From Oscillatoriophycideae cyanobacterium NC_groundwater_1537_Pr4_S-0.65um_50_18 (GTDB lineage Bacteria; Cyanobacteriota; Cyanobacteriia; Elainellales; Elainellaceae), in NCBI GenBank assembly GCA_016208305.1, contig JACQYI010000033.1, forward strand, positions 124,001 through 188,000: DNA of 64,000 nucleotides, read 5' to 3'. A program made the translations under genes and the position numbers. Shown here piece by piece: positions 29,286 through 38,010 of the stretch. Below the pieces are notes generated by a model that was not told where the DNA came from, did no database searches, and saw only the letters and a list, made by a program, of their open reading frames with translations. The first letter of the stretch is position 1. Each line of letters opens with the position of its first letter.

Positions 29286-30247
29286 AACTGCAAATCATCC
29301 GCCAGCGATCGCTCTGGTGGACTATTTCCTCAGCTATCATTCTCAGCGGTCTGATTGCCATGATCATCTCTTGGAGTCAGATTGGCGCACCCCTTCGTCC
29401 TGGTCTTGACTTTGTAGGCGGTACAAGGCTGCAACTGGATTTGGATTGCTCAGTTCCAGACAATTGCGCCAAGCCGATTGAGCCAGCGGTAGTGCGAGAG
29501 GTATTGTCGGCGCAAGGGTTGGAAAACAGCACTATTCAAGTTTTGGGTGAAGAGCGACGGGCGCTCTCTATTCGAACTTCGGCGCTTAGCGTCGATCAGC
29601 GGACTCAGCTTGAGAAGACTCTGACCGAGAAAATCGGCGCATTTGATCCCCAGAAAACTCAGATTGATACAGTCGGGCCGACGCTGGGAAGACAGCTTTT
29701 CACCTCTGGCGTCTTGGCACTGCTGCTGTCCTTCGTGGGCATTGGTCTTTACCTCAGCTTTCGCTTCCAGCTAGACTATGCCGTTTTCGCGATCGTCGCG
29801 CTACTGCATGATGTTCTTACTACAGTGGGCATTTTCTCTATCTTGGGTTTAACCCTGGGTATTGAGGTGGATAGTCTGTTTATTGTGGCGCTTTTGACCA
29901 TTGTGGGTTTCTCGGTGAATGATACGGTTGTCATTTACGATCGTATCCGGGAAACCATTCAGCTCAGTAGCGATCGCTCGATCAATGACATTGTGGATGC
30001 TGCCGTTAATCAAACGTTGGCGCGATCGATCAACACGACGTTGACCACACTTTTACCCTTGGTCGCGATCTTCCTGCTGGGGGGTGAAACCCTGAAGTAT
30101 TTTGCCCTAGCGCTGATTATTGGATTTGCTATGGGAGCTTATTCCAGTATCTTTATTGCCAGTACTTTATTGGCGTGGTGGCGCGTGCGATCGGGGCAAG
30201 AAATTCAAGAGGGCGGAAAAGATCAGCTTGCAGGTGCTGAAGAGTAA
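29282..30247 (+). CDS. secF: Protein translocase subunit SecF
   Basis: A 321-residue SecF with [17 protein letters not shown] after the first [11 protein letters not shown], and the signature [18 protein letters not shown]. It is coupled to secD by a 4-bp overlap. The family role is as the partner of SecD in the Sec holotranslocon in plasma and thylakoid membranes. Confidence 0.96.
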   Translation: MKLQIIRQRSLWWTISSAIILSGLIAMIISWSQIGAPLRPGLDFVGGTRLQLDLDCSVPDNCAKPIEPAVVREVLSAQGLENSTIQVLGEERRALSIRTSALSVDQRTQLEKTLTEKIGAFDPQKTQIDTVGPTLGRQLFTSGVLALLLSFVGIGLYLSFRFQLDYAVFAIVALLHDVLTTVGIFSILGLTLGIEVDSLFIVALLTIVGFSVNDTVVIYDRIRETIQLSSDRSINDIVDAAVNQTLARSINTTLTTLLPLVAIFLLGGETLKYFALALIIGFAMGAYSSIFIASTLLAWWRVRSGQEIQEGGKDQLAGAEE

Positions 30248-30334
30248 TCCGGTAGGTAGACTCGCTATTCCAAACGGCTGAGGCAAGATGGGAGTAGAGT
30301 GACTCTATGTTTTCCTATAAATATTTGTCTCCCC

Positions 30335-31012
30335 ATGCTGTTTCCCTCGTTCTTCCGTAGCTCTAAAAAGCCGCTGACTACCGAAAAGCGCACGGTTCTC
30401 AATGATGTGAGCTGGCAAAAGTTTGAGACTTTGTTGGCAGAATTGGGCGAACAGCGTCAGGCTCGTCTGACCTACTTTCGAGGCAGGCTGGAATTGATGA
30501 CCCCGATCGCGGCTCATGAACGCTGCAATAAGCTAATCGAGTCGCTGATTCTCATTTTGGTTGAGGAAATGCATCTCTCAGTCACTCATCTCATGCCTGT
30601 GCTGCTGAAATCGCCTGAGTTGGTCTGTGCGACCGAGCCAGATGCCTGCTACTACTTTCATAATGTTCCTTCGGTACAGGGCAGAACTGAGCTGAACCTG
30701 CCGCGTGACCCCTCCCCCGATCTGCTGGTGGAAATTGCGCTGACCAAAAGCAGTCTCGATAAGCAGCCGATTTATGCGACGTTGGGGATTCCGGAAGTCT
30801 GGCGCTATATCACGACGCCCGATGAAGACATTCTGAGAGGAACGTTGCTGATTTATGAGCTGCAAGGCGATCGCTATGTAGAACAACAAACCAGCCAATT
30901 TTTCCCTTTTTTATCAGCCAGCCGAGCGCTGCAATTTTTGCAGGAAAGCGACTCTATGAGCTTGGCGGCTTCAATTCGTCTATTGCGATCGTGGATTAAA
31001 GAGCGAGCCTAG
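30335..31012 (+). CDS. Uma2-family (DUF820) putative restriction-endonuclease-fold protein
   Basis: A 225-residue protein of the Uma2/DUF820 family, heavily expanded in cyanobacteria. Its fold is related to PD-(D/E)XK nucleases; the blocks YFRGRLELMTPIAAHERC, EPDACYYFHN, DPSPDLLVEIALTKSSLDK and LGIPEVWRY fit. The Asp/Glu residues of PDLLVEI and the following Lys would be the catalytic set. Its biological role is unknown. The ATG at 30335 is preferred over a GTG at 30299. Confidence 0.85.
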   Translation: MLFPSFFRSSKKPLTTEKRTVLNDVSWQKFETLLAELGEQRQARLTYFRGRLELMTPIAAHERCNKLIESLILILVEEMHLSVTHLMPVLLKSPELVCATEPDACYYFHNVPSVQGRTELNLPRDPSPDLLVEIALTKSSLDKQPIYATLGIPEVWRYITTPDEDILRGTLLIYELQGDRYVEQQTSQFFPFLSASRALQFLQESDSMSLAASIRLLRSWIKERA

Positions 31013-31169
31013 AATTGCAAATCTACAAAGTCTTTGCTGCTCCAGCGGATCGAGGGTTGTATCCTACTGGGGAGATTTAAGGTAGGACACAGCTATAGCG
31101 AGAGCAGGGGAGTTGGGTGCTGCCGCTGAGCCATGAGTGGATCACGCGCTTTGAGAAAGCGATGCGTTT

Positions 31170-31216
31170 GACCGACACAACGGGATTCCAGATTAGGGGA
31201 TTCCATCGTGTCGGTC
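31170..31216. other. Hairpin with internal direct repeat, 3' of the small gene at 31252
   Basis: GACCGACAC (31170-31178) pairs perfectly with GTGTCGGTC (31208-31216); the loop contains GGGATTCCA twice. It lies 36 bp beyond the stop of the minus-strand gene and could end its transcript, although no U-tract follows. The remainder of 31013-31251 holds no gene; a plus-strand frame at 31117-31533 is the antisense of the real gene. Confidence 0.4.
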
Positions 31217-31251
31217 GAGCCTTTGCTGGCACTCTGGCTCAAGCCCCAAAC

Positions 31252-31491
31252 TTAGCCGTTGGTGGGGCGATAGTGGGTGCTGATGGCCATTACCTTCTGG
31301 GGGTCAGGGGTGGGCAACAGCGGACTCCAGGTGTCGATCGTCCGAAATCCTCGCACATGCGATTCGTGAATCGTCGCTCTCACCGCATCACGAGAGGCAA
31401 AAACAATCACGCGAATCACCTCTCGCTCTGGGTTGGGTTCATCCCCCGACTGCAATGCGGGATGGTTGAAGAAGTTGAATTCTCCGGTCAT
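31252..31491 (-). CDS. Small conserved cyanobacterial protein of unknown function
   Basis: A 79-residue soluble protein, MTGEFNFFNHPALQSGDE onward, with core EVIRVIVFASRDAVRATIH, a WSPLLPTPDP motif and a short basic tail. AAGGAG lies 10 bases before the ATG at 31491, a strong ribosome-binding site that settles the start although the frame is open to 31614. I recall similar small proteins across cyanobacteria but know no function. A second, truncated member of the family lies at 61041-61217 (IIVMGFEQEIEAMIH, WTILLPAPVP), which supports this frame and strand. Confidence 0.72.
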   Translation of the reverse strand: MTGEFNFFNHPALQSGDEPNPEREVIRVIVFASRDAVRATIHESHVRGFRTIDTWSPLLPTPDPQKVMAISTHYRPTNG

Positions 31492-32149
31492 TATTCTATT
31501 CTCCTTGTTGTTTTGGTTGGGTTCGCTTGTTGAGTTCTCGCTTGCGATAAAAACAAGCTGAGAAGGAACCCCAAAAACATGGCTACTCACGATCGATTGA
31601 ACAAGTAGCGCCAAGGAGTGTAGCTAGAAAGCTAAACTAACTGAAGCCCTACGGACTGGGACTCTCGGTCTGTAAGGTTAGGGGTATGTCGTAGGGTCAA
31701 GCTACTTCATACCTCGCCAGAGGTTTTTGGGTGGATTAAGGCTGCTGGCGCAGGAATACGAAAAGCAACCTTAGCGGATAAGAATATAGGGACGAGGGGG
31801 CGATCGTCAAGCCATTTGTCGCACAAGTTCATCTGTATTTTGGGATGTGGGAGTTGTGGGGCGATCGGGTAAATGAGGCGATGGAGGTTGGAGCATTGCC
31901 CAGTGATAGATAACTCTGATACATAAGATCTCAATCCTACACAAATGCTTGATAAGCACCCCCATCTCCAGGATTAACCCTCAGATATGACAGATAACAC
32001 CCCAAAACTCCGGACTTAGACTGTAAAAGTTCTATTTAATTCCTTGAGAAGCGGGTGTTATCACGCAAATGTGCTGGATAATCTCGGAAAAGTAGGTACT
32101 TATCTAGCAGATGTGACGTTGAATATATAGTTATGAATCCAATAAGAAA
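31492..32149. other. Gene-poor left flank of the cassette islet
   Basis: No convincing gene; a 75-codon minus frame (31707-31934) resembles nothing known. GATAACACCC (31993-32002) is a perfect inverted repeat of GGGTGTTATC (32053-32062), and the 70-bp span could be a degenerate attC-like site. GTTATGA at 32130-32136 sits 13 bp before the protease start and resembles an integron core site, but no matching left arm was found. From about 31.9 kb the sequence becomes AT-richer and loses HIP1 sites. Confidence 0.45.
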
Positions 32150-32917
32150 ATGATGGACAGACTACCTTCTGGGGCAGAACTCCGTTTCGGCAATGGTGAG
32201 CAGCTAACAGGCCACGAAGCAATATTCCCAATTCTAACGAAACATAATGATGGCTCGTTACAGTTCCTTGCCACAGGTTTCTTCATTGCAAAATTTGGAT
32301 TATTCGTTACAGCAAAACATGTGGTTTTTCGCTCAGAATTCGAGGTCTACGAAAACCTGATCGCTATTTATCAATGGAATGGTTCGTACATTATCAGGGA
32401 CATTGACGTTCGGCACCTTGCTTGGCATGACAAAGCCGATATTGTTATCGGATGTTTGCCTGAAATGACACACAATCTCTCAGAACAGATTGTTTTCAAT
32501 AAAGTTGCAACTCTCACACGGCGTATCCCGGCGATTGGAGAAATAACTTCGACATTCGCATTTCCTACAACCACCGTTAAAAATGAAGAACAAGTACAAC
32601 GTATTTATTTGAATGACTCTTGGTACTTTGGGAATGTTGAACAACATTATCCACATGGTAGAGACCGAACTTTGCTTCCTGGCGCATGCTTTCAGACAAG
32701 CATGGCAATTCTCGGAGGGGCTAGCGGCGGTCCTGTTTTTGATAAGTATGGGCGTGTATACGCAATTAATTCAACCTCATTTTCCAATGGTCCACCTACT
32801 TTCGTTTCTAGCGTGCTCGATTCACTCGAAATAGTCTTACCAGAGAATTGTGATCCAAGGTTGACGGTTGCAGAACTTGCACAAATGAATTTCGTTGCGA
32901 TTGAAGAAGATTCATAA
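32150..32917 (+). CDS. Trypsin-like serine protease, probable cassette gene
   Basis: A 255-residue soluble protein with a chymotrypsin-fold triad: His57 in LFVTAKHV, Asp97 in KADIVIG, and Ser192 in GGASGGPVFD. There is no signal peptide, transmembrane helix or PDZ domain, unlike the HtrA proteases of cyanobacteria, so it probably acts in the cytosol. The start may be either of two adjacent ATGs (32150 or 32153). The stop codon lies inside the left arm of an attC-like repeat. The gene is AT-rich and lacks HIP1 sites, unlike its surroundings. Its target is unknown; it could activate or be activated by the nuclease encoded next. Confidence 0.75.
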   Translation: MMDRLPSGAELRFGNGEQLTGHEAIFPILTKHNDGSLQFLATGFFIAKFGLFVTAKHVVFRSEFEVYENLIAIYQWNGSYIIRDIDVRHLAWHDKADIVIGCLPEMTHNLSEQIVFNKVATLTRRIPAIGEITSTFAFPTTTVKNEEQVQRIYLNDSWYFGNVEQHYPHGRDRTLLPGACFQTSMAILGGASGGPVFDKYGRVYAINSTSFSNGPPTFVSSVLDSLEIVLPENCDPRLTVAELAQMNFVAIEEDS

Positions 32918-32998
32918 CAACTGCGATGCACCAGAACTTTGAAGTATGTTCATTTACAGCTAAGGGTGTCCAAGTCTGGTGATCGCAACCGTTATACG
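32913..32998 (+). other. attC-like recombination site A
   Basis: The outer boxes ATAAC (32914-32918) and GTTAT (32991-32995) pair. Three fully mismatched positions follow (AAC against ACC). Then TGCGAT-G-CACCAGA (32922-32935) pairs with TCTGGTGATCGCA (32975-32987), leaving one bulged G at 32928. Paired outer box, unpaired central spacer, paired inner box and an extrahelical base on the left arm is the layout of an integron attC. The right end reads AACCGTTATAC. Confidence 0.6.
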
Positions 32999-33029
32999 GC
33001 TAGGCAAATTCATGATATTGAGATTTACA

Positions 33030-33458
33030 ATGAACTGGCGTGAATACGAAACTCAAGTTTTTCAGGAATTTCAGAAAAAATATCCAGAGTATGAAATCTG
33101 CCTTAACCAAGAACTGCCCGGTCGATTCAGTAAAGTTCCAAGACAGATAGACATACTGGTTAAAGCACGAATTACTGATGTTGACATGATTGGAGTGTTT
33201 GACTGTAAGTGTTTCAGCAAGAACGTTGATGTAAAGGTTATTGATTCCATGTTTGGCTTCATGGACGATCTAGGAGCACATTTTGGTGGAGTGGTTACCA
33301 CCAAAGGCTCTTCTAGTGGTGCAAAAAATCGTGCAAGTGCTGCTCGAATCGATCTCCGTGTAATTAAATTTGCCTCACCTGAAACGGTAATTGATGAGTT
33401 TGTTCCCAAGCTTGATTTCTCAGATCCAAGAAATTCGATGTACATAGCAATAATTTAA
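33030..33458 (+). CDS. Mrr-like PD-(D/E)XK restriction endonuclease, probable cassette gene
   Basis: A 142-residue single-domain protein starting MNWREYETQVF, the usual opening of Mrr_cat-like nucleases. The putative active site is Gln39-Ile-Asp41 (VPRQIDILV) and Asp58-Cys-Lys60 (VFDCKCF), followed by FGGVVTTKGSSSGAKNRA. No DNA-binding winged helix is present, so specificity is unclear. Frames open from 32979 or 33012 exist, but 32979 lies inside attC-like site A. The stop is 22 bp before attC-like site B, and the gene nearly fills the 567 bp between the two core sites, which is cassette architecture. A role in defence is inference. Confidence 0.72.
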   Translation: MNWREYETQVFQEFQKKYPEYEICLNQELPGRFSKVPRQIDILVKARITDVDMIGVFDCKCFSKNVDVKVIDSMFGFMDDLGAHFGGVVTTKGSSSGAKNRASAARIDLRVIKFASPETVIDEFVPKLDFSDPRNSMYIAII

Positions 33459-33480
33459 AGCAAAGAAGAAACCGTCTACC

Positions 33481-33564
33481 CATAAACTCTGGTAAAGCGG
33501 CTTGATCGAAGCGGTTTGAGTGAAATGCAAAGAGATTGGCAACCGCTGACCAGAACCGTTATGC
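33481..33564 (+). other. attC-like recombination site B
   Basis: The outer box CATAA (33481-33485) pairs with TTATG (33559-33563). After a mismatched spacer, TCTGGT (33488-33493) pairs with ACCAGA (33549-33554), and AGCGG (33496-33500) with CCGCT (33543-33547), with one surplus base on the left arm. The right end reads AACCGTTATGC, sharing AACCGTTAT with site A. The length (84 bp) is nearly the same as site A. A further hairpin, AGTCCTCG/CGAGGACT, lies at 33570-33605; nothing else is evident up to 33753. Confidence 0.55.
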
Positions 33565-33753
33565 AGTTCAGTCCTCGGTAGAACAAAATGTTGCCATCGA
33601 GGACTTTAAAGTATTCGTTCACTAGCTCTATCTGCACCCTCTTGCAGGCACTATTTGTAATCACGAGGCTCTGCAATCAGTTGACTCAGCCAGAATCTGC
33701 TATTTTGCTGTCTCTGCTGCCGTGCGAGTGCTTCAGTAAGTAGCGCTGCCCAT

Positions 33754-34800
33754 CTACGGGTAGATTAAAATTTTCAGCGTTTCTGGCGTAGGCGAAACGG
33801 CCTGCTCGACAGCCGCCGCCAGATCTTTGAGAGCATAGCGATCGCTCACCAAAGCATCGACATCAATTTTTTTCTGAAAGACAATATCAGCCGCCAGAGA
33901 TTGCACTTTATAAGATGAGCTGTAGCTGCCCATCAAATCAATTTCTCGTCGATACAACACATTGGGGTTGAGAGGAATTTCCACCTCATCCGGAAATTCT
34001 GCAAAGAAAAGAATCTTGCCGCCCTTACGGGTGCAGTTGAGCGCTTGGAAGAAAGCCTTGTCGCTAGGAACCGCCAACAGGGTAGTATCCACACCCATGC
34101 CTTTGGTCATCGCCTCAATTTTTTGAACCAGCTCAGGATCGCGGGCATCAAAGGCGGCATCGGCTCCAATACTGAGCGCTTTTTCAATGCGGCTAGGAAT
34201 CAGGTCAGTGGCGATCGCCCTAGCTCCAAAGTATTTCACCAGCATGATAAACATCAGACCGATCGGCCCTGCGCCTGTAACCAACACCGTTTGACCGGGT
34301 GAAATCTGCGCTTTTTTAACCGCCTTGAGGCAGCAGTTAGTCGGCTCTACAAAGCTGGCTTGCTCAAAGGTAATGCCGTCCGGAATCGGGATCAGGCCAC
34401 CATTGCGAACAATATGCCCCGGCACCTTCACATAGTCGGCAAACCCACCACCGCTAGGGGCAAATCCGGCTGTCGTCGTCACATTTTTATAGACATCGCA
34501 CATAGAGTAGTTTTCGTGCAGGCAGTAGTCGCAGTGCATACAAGGAATGTGATGCATCACGACAACCCGCTGTCCTACCTGCCACTTCTGCACCTCTGCC
34601 CCGATTGCGGCGATCGTCCCTGCGGTTTCATGTCCAAAAATTCGCGGGGGTTCATACAGCGGATAGCGAATTTTTTTAATATCCGACTGGCACAATCCCA
34701 CGACCTGTACCTGCACTAACACTTCATCAGCGGCCAACTCCGGCACCGGAATTTCTTCGTAGCTGAGCTGATTCACACCTCTAAATACCTGTGCTTTCAT
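33754..34800 (-). CDS. Zinc-dependent medium-chain alcohol dehydrogenase
   Basis: A 348-residue MDR-family dehydrogenase. The catalytic zinc ligands are in VGLCQSDI and GHETAG. A structural-zinc lobe has four cysteines (PCMHCDYCLHENYSMC). The NAD(P)-binding motif is GAGPIGLMFIMLVKYFGA. It resembles the sorbitol/threonine dehydrogenase branch; the substrate cannot be told from sequence. It is read leftwards toward the cassette islet and is divergent from the RTX protein gene. Confidence 0.85.
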   Translation of the reverse strand: MKAQVFRGVNQLSYEEIPVPELAADEVLVQVQVVGLCQSDIKKIRYPLYEPPRIFGHETAGTIAAIGAEVQKWQVGQRVVVMHHIPCMHCDYCLHENYSMCDVYKNVTTTAGFAPSGGGFADYVKVPGHIVRNGGLIPIPDGITFEQASFVEPTNCCLKAVKKAQISPGQTVLVTGAGPIGLMFIMLVKYFGARAIATDLIPSRIEKALSIGADAAFDARDPELVQKIEAMTKGMGVDTTLLAVPSDKAFFQALNCTRKGGKILFFAEFPDEVEIPLNPNVLYRREIDLMGSYSSSYKVQSLAADIVFQKKIDVDALVSDRYALKDLAAAVEQAVSPTPETLKILIYP

Positions 34801-35079
34801 CCTAATTCTCCGCTTTTGGCATCCACCGTATCATCCCTCAGCATTATCTTTCAGAATCACCGGATCAGATGACATTTCAAAATTATTCTCTAGGAATTGT
34901 CATGGGCGATCGCCATCCGTAAAAACCCTGAAGCTACTGGGGTACTGCGGTCAATGAATAGGGCTAAATCCCGTAGCATCATCGGGGATGTAACAAATAC
35001 AACACGATTAGTATGGGTTCAATAATGTTACGTGTTTAACATTTCCACTGTTCCCACGCTCATCTCCAAAGCATCTCCC

Positions 35080-36879
35080 ATGACAGCTCAAACAGATTTT
35101 ACGCCTCCTATTGCCACCTTTAGCCCTGCTGATGACGCTCTAGATGTGGAGGTGAGCAGCAACTTAGTCTTAACCTTTGACGAGCCAGTGCAGAAGGGCA
35201 CAGGCAAAATCAGGCTCACTAGCGGTTCGACATTTATCGACATTCTGGTTACTTCTGATGCCGTCACCGTCAGCCAAGATGGCCTGACTGTCACCGTCAA
35301 TCCGGCCAACGATTTTGCCTTTAGCAAAAGTTATACGATTTCCGTAGACTACGGAGCCTTTCAAGATTTAGTGGGCAATAGCTACGATGGCACCGAAACT
35401 TGGAATTTCACAACCGCAGCTTTCGTAGCCGTTGATAACACGCCACCCACCGTTGCGGCTTTTACTCCAACAAATTCTGCTAAAGATGTTTTAGTAGACA
35501 GTAATCTGACTCTGGTTTTTAGCGAAGCAGTGCAGAAGGGGAGTGGCAACATCACGCTCACAACAGAGGGTGAGGAGCCGATCGTCATCGCAGTTAGCTC
35601 TAACCTGATCACGTTGGGCAGCAACGGCTCCACGATCGTGATTGATCCGGCAATTGATCTTCTCTCTGGAAAGATTTACACCATCAGTATTGATGCGGGT
35701 GCATTCCAGGATACGGCCAATAATCCCTACAGCGGCACAACCACCTGGAGTTTTACAACTAAAGGAGAACCCATAAATCCGCCGCCCGACACCACCGCAC
35801 CTACTGCTACCTTTAGTCCTGCCGATGAGGCTGAAGCGATTGAGGCAGGTGCAGATCTAGTGCTGACCTTCGATGAAGCGGTGCAGAAGGGTGCAACGGG
35901 GACGATTACTCTTAACAAGACGGGTACCAATGAGGTGCAGCTGATCGACGTAACTTCTTCAGAAGTGACGATCGCAGGCGATGGTAAAACCGTTACAATC
36001 AACCCCGTCGATGACCTGGCACTAGGGACAAACTACACCATCGGTGTTTCACAAGGGGCATTCCAAGACGCTGCGGGAAATGTCTTCGCCGGGATCACTG
36101 GCTCTACAGCCTGGAATTTTACGACTAAAGCCGCGATCGTCGTTACTCCACCTCCAGATACAACACCGCCTCCAACGCCGACTCCCGACCCAACAGCCCC
36201 TGCCATTACACCTTCTCCTGACACCACTCCTATTCCTAGCCCATCTAATGCATTTGGCGAGGAGTTTGGTCAATTTCCGAGCGCAGGCAAACCCAACTCC
36301 GATAAACCGGGCGATCGTAAAAATGGCAGCCCGCGATCAGATAAGTTATTCGGCTCCAAAGGCGATAATGTCATCCGCAGCCTCAAAGGTCGTGATGTTC
36401 TCAAGGGTGGAGATGGTAACGATGATATGGATGGTGGTAAGGGAAATGACAAACTTTTGGGGGGTGATGGTAACGACCATTTGAAGGGAGGTCTGGGCAA
36501 AGACTTTCTTGCGGGTGGTAAGGGAAATGATGTTTTGGTCGGCGGATTAGGACAAGATACGCTGATCACAGGCAGTGGCAATGACGTGATTGTATGCTCT
36601 AACTCCAATGCAACGAGAGCAGACTTGGTCATAGGTTTTGACACTACGCTAGATTTGATTGATCTACGCGGTATCTTCAAGCTTGCCTCCCATCAAAGTG
36701 AAGGATCAAGCGACCTTGAGAAATTTAAGAAGTTTGTGCAGCTTGAGCAAGTCTCATCGGGCACGGCCATCAAAGTTGACAGCGACGGCAACGGGGCAGG
36801 TACAAACTTTGCGACACAGTTTGTACTCCAGGGTATACAGGTAGACAGCCTGTCTGCTAGCAATTTCATCCTCAAGTAG
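35080..36879 (+). CDS. Secreted/surface protein with three Ig-like (Big_5) domains and RTX calcium-binding repeats
   Basis: A 599-residue protein. Three bacterial Ig-like domains of the SbsA/Big_5 type are repeated at about 8-110, 120-225 and 235-355, each opening with a PPxATFSP-type motif, a central LVLTFDEAVQKG block and ending WNFTT. A Pro/Thr-rich linker (about 355-400) and a block of GGxGNDxL nonapeptides (about 425-500) follow. RTX proteins are normally exported by type I secretion with an uncleaved C-terminal signal, so the lack of a signal peptide fits. No type I transporter is nearby. The ATG at 35080 is chosen over a GTG at 35032. Likely an adhesin or surface-layer-associated protein (inference). 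Confidence 0.85.
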   Translation: MTAQTDFTPPIATFSPADDALDVEVSSNLVLTFDEPVQKGTGKIRLTSGSTFIDILVTSDAVTVSQDGLTVTVNPANDFAFSKSYTISVDYGAFQDLVGNSYDGTETWNFTTAAFVAVDNTPPTVAAFTPTNSAKDVLVDSNLTLVFSEAVQKGSGNITLTTEGEEPIVIAVSSNLITLGSNGSTIVIDPAIDLLSGKIYTISIDAGAFQDTANNPYSGTTTWSFTTKGEPINPPPDTTAPTATFSPADEAEAIEAGADLVLTFDEAVQKGATGTITLNKTGTNEVQLIDVTSSEVTIAGDGKTVTINPVDDLALGTNYTIGVSQGAFQDAAGNVFAGITGSTAWNFTTKAAIVVTPPPDTTPPPTPTPDPTAPAITPSPDTTPIPSPSNAFGEEFGQFPSAGKPNSDKPGDRKNGSPRSDKLFGSKGDNVIRSLKGRDVLKGGDGNDDMDGGKGNDKLLGGDGNDHLKGGLGKDFLAGGKGNDVLVGGLGQDTLITGSGNDVIVCSNSNATRADLVIGFDTTLDLIDLRGIFKLASHQSEGSSDLEKFKKFVQLEQVSSGTAIKVDSDGNGAGTNFATQFVLQGIQVDSLSASNFILK

Positions 36880-36911
36880 CTGCGGTCACCTGAAGGCTTG
36901 TTTGAAAGCAT

Positions 36912-36944
36912 GAATCGTTGTGCAGCTCTGCCGCACAACGATTC
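36912..36944. terminator. Hairpin between convergent genes
   Basis: GAATCGTTGTGC (36912-36923) pairs perfectly with GCACAACGATTC (36933-36944). It is 33 bp past the RTX gene stop and 56 bp from the stop of the convergent secreted-protein gene. It lacks a long T-run, so any bidirectional terminator role is tentative. Confidence 0.55.
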
Positions 36945-36999
36945 TATGTAAGGGGCTAATCTCTAAAGCATGGGGTTTGAGCCATTGTTGCCCTAGCAA

Positions 37000-37686
37000 T
37001 TACTGCTGGGGTGCTTGCAACAGCCCATCAACTTGGCTACCTCGTCGTCCCGTGCGAATGCGGTAGCGCTCTGTCACATTGTCCTCATAATTCATGTCTC
37101 GTGCTGCCGCAGACTGCACAAAAGCGTCACAGTTGCGACCGACAACGGCTGTCGAGGAACTTTCCGATCGCGCTTCATTCCGAGAATTACGCCGATCGCT
37201 AGAGCTGCTGCTGTTTTGGCTGCCCTGACTGCCGCCACTACCACTTACGCTGACCAAACCCAAGAAACTGCCGCCGCCACCGCCCGAATCATGGTGGGTG
37301 CGAGCTTCGCTAGCGCGATCGCTTCTGGAATCACTCAGCGCCAGTTGGGTGCTGCTAGAGCGAGTGTTGTTACCCATCGCCGCATCGCTACACATAGCGC
37401 GGGGATCGTTTGCCAGCACACCTGTATCGATCCAGGAATCATGGTTGCCCAAGCCCTGAATTTCGCCATTGCCCACAGATTGCGAGGATGAAGGCGCAGC
37501 AGGACGGGGAGCTACATTTCCTACAGGATCTGGATTAGGCGTAGCAAGCGAAGCAGCTGGGGTTCTAAACAAGGGAGTTCGAACCGCAGAATTTTGTACC
37601 TGAAAGGGATTTGCATGAACAGGGAAACTAGAAAGCAGCAGAGAGCTAGCTGTTAATAAAGAAGCCGTAAACTGACGAGCGCTCAT
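37000..37686 (-). CDS. Secreted Ser/Gly-rich protein of unknown function
   Basis: A 228-residue protein starting MSARQFTASLLTASSLLLSS with a classical Sec signal peptide, probably cleaved after FPVHA. The mature part has a Pro/Ala region, a Gly5 tract (about 135-140), a Ser-rich stretch and a C-terminal region with NCDAFVQSAAARDMNYEDN; two cysteines (RAMCSD and GRNCDAF) could form a disulfide. AGGAG precedes the ATG at 37686; the frame remains open to 37803. No family was recognised. The low-complexity middle suggests an extracellular or periplasmic linker. Confidence 0.7.
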   Translation of the reverse strand: MSARQFTASLLTASSLLLSSFPVHANPFQVQNSAVRTPLFRTPAASLATPNPDPVGNVAPRPAAPSSSQSVGNGEIQGLGNHDSWIDTGVLANDPRAMCSDAAMGNNTRSSSTQLALSDSRSDRASEARTHHDSGGGGGSFLGLVSVSGSGGSQGSQNSSSSSDRRNSRNEARSESSSTAVVGRNCDAFVQSAAARDMNYEDNVTERYRIRTGRRGSQVDGLLQAPQQ

Positions 37687-38010
37687 GGGTTTTCTCCTAC
37701 TAAGTTGGGCGATTGAATGAGGGGTTTGGGGCAACGCCCCTTCACTCAGTGAGTAGGTTTGGCAGAATCTTTTTATGCAGGGTGCAAAACACGCAGAAGG
37801 CAAAAAAGGTTTTTCAGCGATCGCTTTTACGAAATAGGATGGGGATATTTTTAAGGGCAGATGGAGCGCACCCGCAAAAATGCCTTCAGTCTGATAATTG
37901 ACGGCTATAAAAGACAGCCATCAAAAGAAAAGATGTACAAGAACGTGCGATCGTTCAATAATGAAGCCAGGATAATCAAGCTCAGTCCATAACTCTTCAT
38001 TTGTCGTGCT

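Noticed and set aside
31117-31533. Plus-strand 138-codon frame at 31117-31533
   Set aside because: It is antisense to the small gene at 31252-31491, which has a strong ribosome-binding site and a second family member at 61 kb. The plus-strand protein resembles nothing.
31707-31934. 75-codon minus-strand frame left of the protease
   Set aside because: No recognisable motif and no ribosome-binding site.
32150-32917. HtrA/DegP-type envelope protease
   Set aside because: No signal peptide, TM anchor or PDZ domain.
36390-36560. DNA tandem repeats in the RTX gene as a mobile repeat
   Set aside because: They encode GGxGNDxL nonapeptides and are explained by the protein.
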